Origin: Cuspidothrix sp046080125
Lineage (GTDB): Bacteria; Cyanobacteriota; Cyanobacteriia; Cyanobacteriales; Nostocaceae
Direction of reading: 5' to 3'
DNA: 19,621 bases
Assembly (NCBI GenBank): GCA_046080125.1
Contig: JBJTTJ010000103.1
Span: 1 to 19,621 of the forward strand
Shown: positions 7,210-14,396 of the stretch, in pieces
Numbering within the stretch: the stretch's first letter is position 1
How the letters are laid out: every line of letters starts with the position of its first letter
Position numbers and translations under genes: made by a program
Notes under the pieces: generated by a model
Seen by the model: the letters and a program-made list of their open reading frames with translations, nothing else
What the model was told of the DNA's origin: nothing
The model's database searches: none

Positions 7210-8316
7210 CTATTGTCTAAGAGTTTCTTCCCCAACATATATTCCTAAAGATTGAGCGCTTTGGACTAGATAACCATGGGTATCTACCAGTGAGGGACTT
7301 TTATCTACAGCATCTTGAATAGAAACATTGACAACCTTTCCATTTTGCCAGGCTAACATTTGATCATATTTATTTTGGGCAATTAAATCAACAGCCGTTT
7401 TGCCAAAAACCGTAGCAGTGAGACGATCTAATGCTGAGGGAATACCACCTCTTTGAAGATGTCCTAAGACGGAAACTCTGGTATCTACAAAATGATCGGT
7501 CAAATGAGAAATTTGATCAGCAATATATTGACCACGACCACATTTAGAAGTTATCAAAAGTTGAGATGGACTATTTTCCAGATGACAACTATCACCACTA
7601 CTTAAATCTTCCAAACAGGGTGTAGCGCCTTCAGCGACCACGATAATAGCAAATTTGCGCAGCCAGCGATCGCGTAATTGCTGTAAATGATCACAAATTC
7701 CCTTAATAGTATAAGGAATTTCAGGAATTAAAATCACATCTGCACCACTGGCAATACCGGAATGTAATGCTAAATGTCCTGCAGTACGTCCCATAACTTC
7801 CACAATCATCACGCGGTCATGACTAGCGGCAGTAAATGTGAGACGATTAATAGAATCAACAACTGTATTTACCGCCGTATCAAAACCTATGGAACGTTCA
7901 GTTAATGCCACATCATTATCAATAGTTTTAGGAATACCAACTAAATGCCAATTACCTAAAGTTGCTAATTGATGAATAATCTTTAAACTGCCATCTCCAC
8001 CCACAGCAATTAAAGCATCTAAACCCAGTGCTTTATAACTAGCTAAAATTTCACTAGCTGAAGCTAAAGTATCGCCTTTATTAATACTACCTAAAATCGT
8101 TCCTCCCATGTTCAATAAAGGATCAATACCTCGTAAATCCCAACCGTGCATACTTAGAGGCATAGTTTGCCGTTCTAATAAACCTTGGGTAGCATAGGGA
8201 ATACCAACAACTTCCCAATTATACGTAAGTATTGCATGACTTACAACCGCTCTAATTACACAATTGAGGCCAGGACAGTCACCACCACTTGTTAAAATAC
8301 CAATACGTTTGTTCAT
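7210..8316 (-). CDS. pfkA: 6-phosphofructokinase (PfkA family)
   Basis: The 368-residue enzyme phosphorylates fructose 6-phosphate to fructose 1,6-bisphosphate in glycolysis. Visible motifs are the nucleotide loop ILTSGGDCPGLNCVIR (7-22), VGGDGSL (105-111), PKTIDND with the catalytic Asp at 133 (129-135), EVMGRTAGHLAL (173-184), VVAEGA (226-231) and LGHLQRGGIPSALDRL (284-299). The Gly at 109 in GGDGS is the residue associated with ATP rather than pyrophosphate use in this family, where PPi enzymes tend to have Asp; the Lys in PKTIDND is shared with PPi-type and mixed clades, so ATP is favoured but not proven. Length is slightly above the 320-residue E. coli enzyme owing to a C-terminal extension. 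It converges with the kinase gene. HIP1 at 7666-7673. Confidence 0.93.
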   Translation of the reverse strand: MNKRIGILTSGGDCPGLNCVIRAVVSHAILTYNWEVVGIPYATQGLLERQTMPLSMHGWDLRGIDPLLNMGGTILGSINKGDTLASASEILASYKALGLDALIAVGGDGSLKIIHQLATLGNWHLVGIPKTIDNDVALTERSIGFDTAVNTVVDSINRLTFTAASHDRVMIVEVMGRTAGHLALHSGIASGADVILIPEIPYTIKGICDHLQQLRDRWLRKFAIIVVAEGATPCLEDLSSGDSCHLENSPSQLLITSKCGRGQYIADQISHLTDHFVDTRVSVLGHLQRGGIPSALDRLTATVFGKTAVDLIAQNKYDQMLAWQNGKVVNVSIQDAVDKSPSLVDTHGYLVQSAQSLGIYVGEETLRQ

Positions 8317-8350
8317 AAGAAGTTCAAGAGTTTAGGAGGTAGAAGTTACC

Positions 8351-8450
8351 CTCATTCCTATACAGAGTATGAGAATGAGTTTAGAAGTCAGAGACTTCAA
8401 TCAATACAGAGGAGTCTGAAACTGGTAACAGGCTTCTAGCCTGTTAACAG
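8351..8450. repeat. Cluster of three inverted repeats between pfkA and the DHOD-like gene
   Basis: Three dyads follow one another: CTCATTC/GAATGAG (8351-8357 and 8373-8379), GAAGTC/GACTTC (8384-8398) and TAACAGGCT/AGCCTGTTA (8426-8446, 3-base loop). The last is a stable 9-bp stem about 70 bp downstream of the DHOD-like stop on the minus strand and could terminate that transcript, although no good T-run follows in that direction. Confidence 0.4.
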
Positions 8451-8514
8451 CTTGTCGAATGTATGCTGATCCCACATTTTCTATTTATTAGACCAGCTAC
8501 TTACTCATTACCAA

Positions 8515-9546
8515 TCACCTCATCTGTGGTGACATTCTTATTTGTCTACCCCATTCTGGTTGATAAGCTTGCAACGCTTTCATATACTGAGCGCGTTCAA
8601 ATGCGCTAGGATCGGGACAGTTGAGTTGACTCATACTACCTTGCATTTGTTTAACAGACTCATATTCATGCTTTTCCATCCATTCCTTAATGTCTTTTTC
8701 CAAAGAACAAATATGATCAATACCATGCCGTAGTAGCACAGAACACAGCATAGTTGCATTTGCGCCTACCATCAGCATTTTTATCACATCATGGGCATTG
8801 TGAATCCCACTAGTTGCAGCTAGACTACCATGAATATGACCATAGAGAATAGCTATCCACCGCAAAGGTAAACGCATGGCTTGGGCGGTACTCAATAATA
8901 CATGAGGTTCTACATCTAAAGTTTCTAAGTTAATATCTGGTTGATAAAAACGATTAAATAATACTAAACCATCAGCACCGGCATCATCTAAACGTTTAGC
9001 CATATTCGCAGTATTGGTAAAATAAGGACTGAGTTTTACAGCTACAGGAATAGTTACAGCACTTTTCACAGATATGAGAATATCAATGTAGTTTTGTTCA
9101 ATTTCTGAACTTGTTACATTGGGGTCAGTGGGAACATAATAAATATTTAATTCTAAAGCAGATGCTCCCGCTTCTTCCATTAACTTACCATATTCAGTCC
9201 AACCACCGGGAGAGCAACCATTTAAACTAGCAATAATGGGAATATCCACTTGTTCTTTAGCTTTGCGAATATGGTCTAAATATTCTTCTGGTCCAACTCT
9301 AAAAGTTGTAGATTCAGGAAAGTAAGTTAAAGCTTCGGCGAAACTTTCTGTACCATAGGTTAAATGATGATGTAGTTCGTATTTTTCTAAAGTTAATTGT
9401 TCTTCAAATAAAGAGTGCATGACTACAGCACCAGCGCCAGCATCTTCCATTAATTTGATGTTGTCAACATCTTGAGAAAGGGGGGAAGCTGAGGGTACAA
9501 GGGGAGATTTTAATTCTAATCCCAGATAGGTTGTAGTTAAGTTCAT
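8515..9546 (-). CDS. Dihydroorotate dehydrogenase-like flavoprotein, nifJ-linked
   Basis: The 343-residue protein starts MNLTTTYLGLELKSPLVPSA and has the FMN-binding TIM-barrel pattern of the DHOD family (PF01180): IPIIASLNG (102-110), VAVKLSPYFTN (168-178), GADGLVLFNRF (190-200), ATSGIHNAHDVIKMLMVGAN (244-263) and ATMLCSVLLRHG. In true class 1 DHODs, the loop after the NxS strand contains the catalytic NxSCPN segment; here the equivalent is ELNIYYVPTDP (132-142), with no catalytic Cys or Ser. It is therefore probably not the pyrimidine enzyme. Genes of this type are often found next to nifJ, as here (588 bp apart, same strand), which suggests a redox role linked to pyruvate:ferredoxin oxidoreductase. 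That role is inferred from context only. Confidence 0.85.
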   Translation of the reverse strand: MNLTTTYLGLELKSPLVPSASPLSQDVDNIKLMEDAGAGAVVMHSLFEEQLTLEKYELHHHLTYGTESFAEALTYFPESTTFRVGPEEYLDHIRKAKEQVDIPIIASLNGCSPGGWTEYGKLMEEAGASALELNIYYVPTDPNVTSSEIEQNYIDILISVKSAVTIPVAVKLSPYFTNTANMAKRLDDAGADGLVLFNRFYQPDINLETLDVEPHVLLSTAQAMRLPLRWIAILYGHIHGSLAATSGIHNAHDVIKMLMVGANATMLCSVLLRHGIDHICSLEKDIKEWMEKHEYESVKQMQGSMSQLNCPDPSAFERAQYMKALQAYQPEWGRQIRMSPQMR

Positions 9547-9550
9547 AAGT

Positions 9551-9585
9551 TTGGTAATTGGTAATTGGTGATTGCTAACTGGTAA
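9551..9585 (+). repeat. Heptamer tandem repeat array (TTGGTAA type), array 1
   Basis: Five tandem heptamers read TTGGTAA, TTGGTAA, TTGGTGA, TTGCTAA, CTGGTAA. This is the short tandemly repeated repetitive (STRR) heptamer type common in heterocystous cyanobacteria. It lies directly upstream of the DHOD-like start codon (5 bp away), within what would be its leader. Confidence 0.75.
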
Positions 9586-9686
9586 CGTTCCCTCTCCTAA
9601 CTATAAAATTTATTTTGTACGACTACTTAAAACTCCTGTTTTTATCCTGTTAATCCTTTAATCCCGGATATCCTGATTCTGACAAT

Positions 9687-10052
9687 TTACTTTACTGGAG
9701 AATTTTCTATTACTTGTTTGTTTCTTTGCCAAATTTTTAAAAATTCAAACCACACAATACTGAATATTCCTGCCGTTAAAGAAATACCTAAATCTATGAG
9801 GTGGAGGTAGGAAAAACGGAATAGATGACGTAGGATTGGTAAATATAGAACAAAAGCCATAAATACTAATGCGCCACCTAATACCCACCATAAGGCTATA
9901 TTAGAAAGTGATGATATTCTCTGAGCATGACAACGCAACATTTCCCATATTGTGTATGACCATGAACGGTTGGTTAAAATTAAACTCAAGTTGGCAATAA
10001 TTAAGGTTGTAAATGTTAATGCACGGGCATCTGGTTCTCCTTGTCCAGGTTG
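9687..10052 (-). pseudogene. Remnant of a P-type cation-transporting ATPase, C-terminal end only
   Basis: The minus frame reads GEPDARALTFTTLIIANLSL, then ILTNRSWSYTIW, NIALWWVLGGALVFMAFVLY, LPILRHLFRF and a final helix ending FEFLKIWQRNK. This is the Cation_ATPase_C region (the last transmembrane helices) of Ca2+-type or SPCA/PMR1-like P-type ATPases, where ARALTFTTL-ANL-L-L-NRSW is a familiar block. An in-frame stop (10053-10055) lies immediately upstream, and no ATG precedes the homology; only a TTG at 9989 could start. The DKTGT phosphorylation loop, nucleotide domain and first helices are missing, so it cannot be an active pump. About 122 codons survive with an intact frame and normal stop, which suggests recent truncation by deletion rather than slow decay. 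A short membrane protein from TTG 9989 is possible but unlikely. Confidence 0.8.
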
Positions 10053-10070
10053 TTAGACATAATTTAATCA

Positions 10071-10105
10071 TTAGTAATTGCTAATTGGTAATTACTGATT
10101 GGTGC
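10071..10105 (+). repeat. Heptamer tandem repeat array (TTGGTAA type), array 2
   Basis: Five heptamers read TTAGTAA, TTGCTAA, TTGGTAA, TTACTGA, TTGGTGC. It is the same repeat family and orientation as array 1 (9551-9585). The two arrays bracket the ATPase remnant, and this one runs into the hairpin at 10101-10127. Confidence 0.7.
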
Positions 10106-10127
10106 GTTAGCGACAACGTAACGCACC
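10101..10127 (-). terminator. Hairpin just downstream of nifJ, possible terminator
   Basis: GGTGCGTTA and TAACGCACC form a perfect 9-bp stem with a 9-base loop, ending 6 bp beyond the nifJ stop codon. Similar GGTGCGTTA palindromes are dispersed in cyanobacterial genomes. No T-run follows on the minus strand, so it may act as an mRNA 3'-end stabiliser rather than an intrinsic terminator. Confidence 0.5.
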
Positions 10128-10133
10128 CTACTA

Positions 10134-13100
10134 TTATTTCACTGGTTCTACTTGTTGACTTTCTTGTAATTTTCTCGCAGCTAAATATTGATACATTTGC
10201 CAACGGGTATTAACATCAGTTTGGGCTTCTTGTAATAATTCTTTTGCCCTTTCTGGGTTAATTTTAGTCAGCATCTTAAAACGATTTTCCATATACATGG
10301 AATTTTCTACAGGTATTCTAGGAGTACGTGAATCAAGCTGTAAGGGGTTTAATCCTTGTTGTACACGATCAGGATTATAACGATATAATAACCAACGTCC
10401 AGAATCAACAACAGCCTTTTGATTTTGCATTGCTGTCGCCATATTAATACCATGAGCAATACAATGACTGTAGGCAATAATTAAGGATGGTCCATCGTAA
10501 GCTTCTGCTTCTAAAAATGCCTTTAATGTCTGTTCATCTCTCGCACCCATGGCCACACTAGCAACATAAACATTACCGTAAGTCATAGCAATTAAACCTA
10601 AGTCTTTTTTAGTAGCTGGTTTACCACCTGCGGCAAATTTTGCTACTGCACCTTTGGGGGTAGATTTAGACATTTGACCACCTGTATTAGAGTAAACTTC
10701 TGTGTCTAATATGAGGATATTTACGTTACGTCCACTAGCAATTACATGATCTAATCCACCGTATCCAATATCATACGCCCAACCGTCGCCTCCTATCATC
10801 CAGACACTTTTTTTGACTAAATAATCAGCAAGGGATTTGAGATTTTGGATTTTGGATTTAAGATTGTTTAAAGTAGTATCATTCAACAATTTATCTAATT
10901 GATGTTTGAGAATTGATACTCTTTCTCGTTGTTCATAAATATCTGATTCGTCTTTTTGTTCAGCGTTGAGAATTGCAGTAACTAAATTATCTCCTATTTG
11001 GGGTGCAAGTTGTTGAAGTAAATAAGCTGCCATTTCCGCTTGCTTGTCAATAGAAACGCGGAAACCTAAACCAAATTCGGCGTTATCTTCAAATAAACTA
11101 TTAGACCATGCAGGACCCCTACCTTCGGCGTTTTTCGTCCAAGGTGTGGTAGGTAAATTACCCCCATAGATAGATGAACAACCGGTGGCATTTGCTATGA
11201 TCATGCGATCGCCAAATAATTGCGTTACCAGTTTAATATAGGGGGTTTCTCCGCATCCTGCACAAGCACCAGAAAATTCAAATAATGGTTCTTGCATTTG
11301 TTGTTGATTAATATGATTCAACTTCAAATTTCTGCGATCTGGATTTGGTAAACTTAAAAAGAAATTCCAATTATCTCTTTCTTGTTCTCTTAATGGTCTT
11401 TGTTCTGCCATATTAATGGCTTTTTTCCTAGGTTCAGCTTTATTTTTTGCGGGACATACATCCACACATAAAGCGCAACCTGTACAGTCTTCTGCCGCCA
11501 CTTGAATGGTGAATTTCAAATCATGCCAATCGTGTTCTTTTGCGTTGGCACTTTTAAAGGTTGCAGGGGCATTTTCTAACTGTTCTGGTTCATAAACTTT
11601 ACCCCTGATTACACTGTGTGGACATACCATCACACATTTTCCGCATTGAATACAAACGTCCGGGTCCCAAACTGGAATTTCCTGGGCGATATTGCGTTTT
11701 TCCCATTTAGATGTTCCCGTGGGATATGTACCATCACAAGGTAATGTACTCACTGGTAAATCATCACCTTCCCGGGCAATTATTTTACCTAAAACATCAC
11801 GAACAAAGGCAGGTGCATTATTAGGAATTCCTGAAATTTGAGCATGGAAATTTTCTCTATTTTTTGTCTCAGATTCCCTAATTTCATACAAATTATCCAG
11901 GGTTTTATCAACTGCTTGAATATTCATCTGAACGATTTCTTCACCTTTTTTACCGTAGGTTTTACGGATAGATTTTTTAATTTGGGCTATGGATTCATCT
12001 CTTGGTAAAACACCAGATAAAGCAAAAAAACATACCTGCATTACTGTATTAATACGTCCACCCATTCCCGCTTCTCGTGCCATTTTATAGCCATTAATAA
12101 CGTAAAATCTCACATTTTTATCAATGATTTCTTGCTGCATAGAAACAGGTAATTTATCCCATATCTCATCTTTGTCATAAGGTGCATTTAACAAAAACGT
12201 ACCACCGGGAATAATATCTTTTAACATCGGGAATTTTTCTAAAAACTCCCATTGATGACAAGCCACAAAATTAGCTTTAGTGATTAAATAGGTAGAACGA
12301 ATTTGTTCAGGACCAAAACGTAAATGAGAAACTGTCACTGAACCAGATTTTTTAGAATCATACACAAAATAACCTTGAGCATAATTATCGGTTTCTTCAC
12401 CGATAATTTTAATGGAGTTTTTATTTGCTCCTACTGTACCATCTGCACCTAATCCATAAAATATTGCTCTAATAATGTGATCTGATTCAATGTTATAATT
12501 CGGATTATATGTTAAACTTGTATGGGTAACATCATCATTAATCCCAATAGTGAAATGATTTTTTGGTGTTTCAGAAATCAAATTATCAAATACTGCCTTT
12601 ACCATGGCAGGAGTAAACTCTTTTGATGATAGTCCATATCTACCACCAACTATCAATTTCAAGTTTTGAATTGGGGATTTTAGATTTGTTTCTTGAACTG
12701 CTGTAATAACATCAGTGTAGAGGGGTTCACCAATTGCACCAGGTTCTTTTGTCCGATCTAAAACTGCAATATATCGGGCTGTTTTGGGTAGGCAATTTAT
12801 AAATCTCTGGGTGTCAAAAGGACGATATAATCTAACTTTAATTACTCCAACTTTTTCCCCTTGTTTATTCAGATAATCTACGGTTTCATGGACTGTTTCA
12901 CAACCTGAACCCATGAGGATAATTATTCTTTCTGCTTCTAGATGTCCATGATATTCAAAAAGTTTATATTCTCGTCCTGTTGCTGTTGCAAATTCATCCA
13001 TTACTTTCTGAGTAATATCAGCACAGGCAAGGTAAAATGGGTTGACTGTTTCTCTGGCTTGAAAGTAAACATCTGGGTTTTGTGCTGTTCCTCTTAATAC

Positions 13101-13742
13101 TGGTCTATCTGGTGTTAATGCCCGCGAACGATGGGCGATAATTAATTCTATAGGTATGAATTTTTCTAATATTTCTGTTGATATTGTTTCTACTTTAGCT
13201 ACTTCGTGGGAGGTGCGAAAACCATCAAAAAAGTGTAGGAAAGGTATCCGTGATTCTAGGGTTGCTCTAGTAGAAATTACTGCAAAATCTTGTGCTTCTT
13301 GTACGGATGCAGCGCATAACATGGCAAAACCTGTACTTCTGGTGGCCATAACATCGCTGTGATCCCCGAAAATTGATAGTGCCTGGGCAGCAAGCGATCG
13401 CGCCGCAATATGAAATACTGTAGGTGTAAGTTCACCGGCAATTTTGTACATATTGGGGATCATTAACATTAATCCCTGAGATGCTGTAAAGGTTGTAGTC
13501 AATGAACCTGTTTGTAACGCACCATGCACAGCACCCGCTACTCCTCCTTCGCTTTGTAACTGCACTACTGAAGGAATAATACCCCAAAGATTAGGCTGTT
13601 TTTCACTCATCCAAGCGTCAGACCATTCGGCCATCGGAGAGGATGGTGTAATGGGATAAATAGCAATCACTTCATTGAGAGGATAGACAACTTTAGCAAC
13701 TGCTTCATTACCGTCTATCGTGGCAAAGTTTTTAATTGTCAT
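10134..13742 (-). CDS. nifJ: Pyruvate:ferredoxin (flavodoxin) oxidoreductase
   Basis: This 1202-residue single-chain enzyme oxidises pyruvate and CoA to acetyl-CoA and CO2 and reduces ferredoxin or flavodoxin; in cyanobacteria it serves dark/anaerobic metabolism and, in some diazotrophs, electron supply to nitrogenase. The pyrimidine-binding N-domain opens with YPITPSSPMAEWSD (29-42). Two 4Fe-4S motifs, CIQCGKCVMVCP (C697, C700, C703, C707) and CTGCALCVDVCP (C753, C756, C759, C763), form the ferredoxin-like domain. The proximal cluster ligands are C827, C830, C855 and C1094. The thiamine-diphosphate motif is GGDGWAYDIGYGG (984-996) with EVYSNTGGQ downstream. Length is typical. Odd points are two in-frame repeat-derived peptides at 353-363 and 960-970 (see repeats). 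AAAGG 12-16 bp before ATG is a weak Shine-Dalgarno. HIP1 sites at 11205-11212 and 13394-13401. Confidence 0.97.
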   Translation of the reverse strand: MTIKNFATIDGNEAVAKVVYPLNEVIAIYPITPSSPMAEWSDAWMSEKQPNLWGIIPSVVQLQSEGGVAGAVHGALQTGSLTTTFTASQGLMLMIPNMYKIAGELTPTVFHIAARSLAAQALSIFGDHSDVMATRSTGFAMLCAASVQEAQDFAVISTRATLESRIPFLHFFDGFRTSHEVAKVETISTEILEKFIPIELIIAHRSRALTPDRPVLRGTAQNPDVYFQARETVNPFYLACADITQKVMDEFATATGREYKLFEYHGHLEAERIIILMGSGCETVHETVDYLNKQGEKVGVIKVRLYRPFDTQRFINCLPKTARYIAVLDRTKEPGAIGEPLYTDVITAVQETNLKSPIQNLKLIVGGRYGLSSKEFTPAMVKAVFDNLISETPKNHFTIGINDDVTHTSLTYNPNYNIESDHIIRAIFYGLGADGTVGANKNSIKIIGEETDNYAQGYFVYDSKKSGSVTVSHLRFGPEQIRSTYLITKANFVACHQWEFLEKFPMLKDIIPGGTFLLNAPYDKDEIWDKLPVSMQQEIIDKNVRFYVINGYKMAREAGMGGRINTVMQVCFFALSGVLPRDESIAQIKKSIRKTYGKKGEEIVQMNIQAVDKTLDNLYEIRESETKNRENFHAQISGIPNNAPAFVRDVLGKIIAREGDDLPVSTLPCDGTYPTGTSKWEKRNIAQEIPVWDPDVCIQCGKCVMVCPHSVIRGKVYEPEQLENAPATFKSANAKEHDWHDLKFTIQVAAEDCTGCALCVDVCPAKNKAEPRKKAINMAEQRPLREQERDNWNFFLSLPNPDRRNLKLNHINQQQMQEPLFEFSGACAGCGETPYIKLVTQLFGDRMIIANATGCSSIYGGNLPTTPWTKNAEGRGPAWSNSLFEDNAEFGLGFRVSIDKQAEMAAYLLQQLAPQIGDNLVTAILNAEQKDESDIYEQRERVSILKHQLDKLLNDTTLNNLKSKIQNLKSLADYLVKKSVWMIGGDGWAYDIGYGGLDHVIASGRNVNILILDTEVYSNTGGQMSKSTPKGAVAKFAAGGKPATKKDLGLIAMTYGNVYVASVAMGARDEQTLKAFLEAEAYDGPSLIIAYSHCIAHGINMATAMQNQKAVVDSGRWLLYRYNPDRVQQGLNPLQLDSRTPRIPVENSMYMENRFKMLTKINPERAKELLQEAQTDVNTRWQMYQYLAARKLQESQQVEPVK
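10833..10866 (-). repeat. Heptamer repeat inside nifJ, copy 2 (residues 960-970)
   Basis: On the plus strand, heptamers of the GATTTTG/GGATTTT type run in tandem (AGATTTT, GGATTTT, GGATTTA, AGATTG). On the coding strand they give NLKSKIQNLKS in frame. The repeat type (AATCCAAAATCCAAAATC) is common between genes of heterocystous cyanobacteria; here it is tolerated inside an essential-looking coding sequence just before the TPP domain. Confidence 0.7.
12654..12686 (-). repeat. Related repeat inside nifJ, copy 1 (residues 353-363)
   Basis: The coding strand contains an AATCTAAAATCCCCAATTC... stretch giving NLKSPIQNLKL in frame. The peptide matches NLKSKIQNLKS at residues 960-970 at 9 of 11 positions, although the two sites are about 1.8 kb apart in non-homologous domains. 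This points to insertion of the same mobile short repeat twice. Confidence 0.65.
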
Positions 13743-14231
13743 CTTTTTTAACCTTTAAGAATGGGGCAACTCTAGGTAATTGCTGTTGATAGGCTTTTAT
13801 ATCTTTTAAACAGAAAGTTTGAGGAACTTGTGAGGAAATTTCAGTAAATATTCATTAAGAGTTTTATGATTCCAACTTGTACCCGATCATAGGAATACCG
13901 CAAAGACATATATTGTAATCTATAGAACTAGAACTCCTATTTGATTTTTAAACATTAGAAGTCGGAGATCTTGTTGTTCATAACTTCTCCAAAGACTGCT
14001 ATATTTAAGTAGTCAGGCGAAATTCCTTTCAGCTCTGATTTCCCGATAAATGAGGTTATAACCAGGATTTCTGGATGTTAGCAACGATATTTGAGGAGCG
14101 AGCTAGGTAATCCCAGGGATAGAAACCCTTGCAAAGCGTTCCATCAATAGTTACACTTTTTAAAATATTCTCATTTTTGTTTAGTAATGCCTACGGGGTG
14201 GTCATGCGATCGCCCAACACTCAAACAGCTA

Positions 14232-14259
14232 GTTCTTGAAAAAGAACATAAGCTATGAT
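14232..14259 (+). promoter_or_regulatory. Candidate psbB promoter element
   Basis: GTTCTT-GAAA-AAGAAC is a perfect 6-bp inverted repeat directly upstream of a TATGAT -10 candidate (14254-14259). At 17-18 bp spacing the -35 would fall on the first arm, with poor consensus. If used, it gives a leader of about 130 nt for psbB. Confidence 0.3.
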
Positions 14260-14380
14260 AGTGAGTCAGTATTACCAAACTCAAAATCAGCAATAAAAAA
14301 ACTCAGAGATTGTTCTAATTGGCGGTTTCCGTCCTTTTTGAACCTCAGTAAGAAAATTGCTTTGTAAACACAACTCATCC

Positions 14381-14386
14381 AGGAGG
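14381..14386 (+). promoter_or_regulatory. Strong ribosome binding site of psbB
   Basis: A full AGGAGG Shine-Dalgarno lies 10 bp before ATG 14397. It is the best ribosome binding site in the window and supports this start, which also matches the conserved MGLPWYRVHTVV N-terminus. Confidence 0.85.
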
Positions 14387-14396
14387 CTAGTAGTCA

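Larger units (their letters stand above)
13743..14396. other. Divergent intergenic region between nifJ and psbB
   Basis: This 654-bp spacer must hold the promoters of nifJ (minus) and psbB (plus). Visible elements are a 10-bp palindrome GGTTATAACC (about 14055), a HIP1 site (14206-14213), an inverted repeat GTTCTT/AAGAAC (14232-14247) and the psbB ribosome binding site. A GTA-N8-TAG near 13877 resembles an NtcA site but lacks the last base of the consensus. No gene was seen; a minus frame over 14287-14511 is a shadow of psbB and its leader. Confidence 0.5.

Noticed and set aside
13156..13362. Plus-strand 68-codon frame inside nifJ
   Set aside because: It lies entirely within the confirmed nifJ coding sequence on the opposite strand.
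13877..13891. NtcA-like site upstream of nifJ
   Set aside because: GTA-N8-TAG misses the last consensus base and no -10 lies at the expected distance; such partial matches are frequent in AT-rich DNA.
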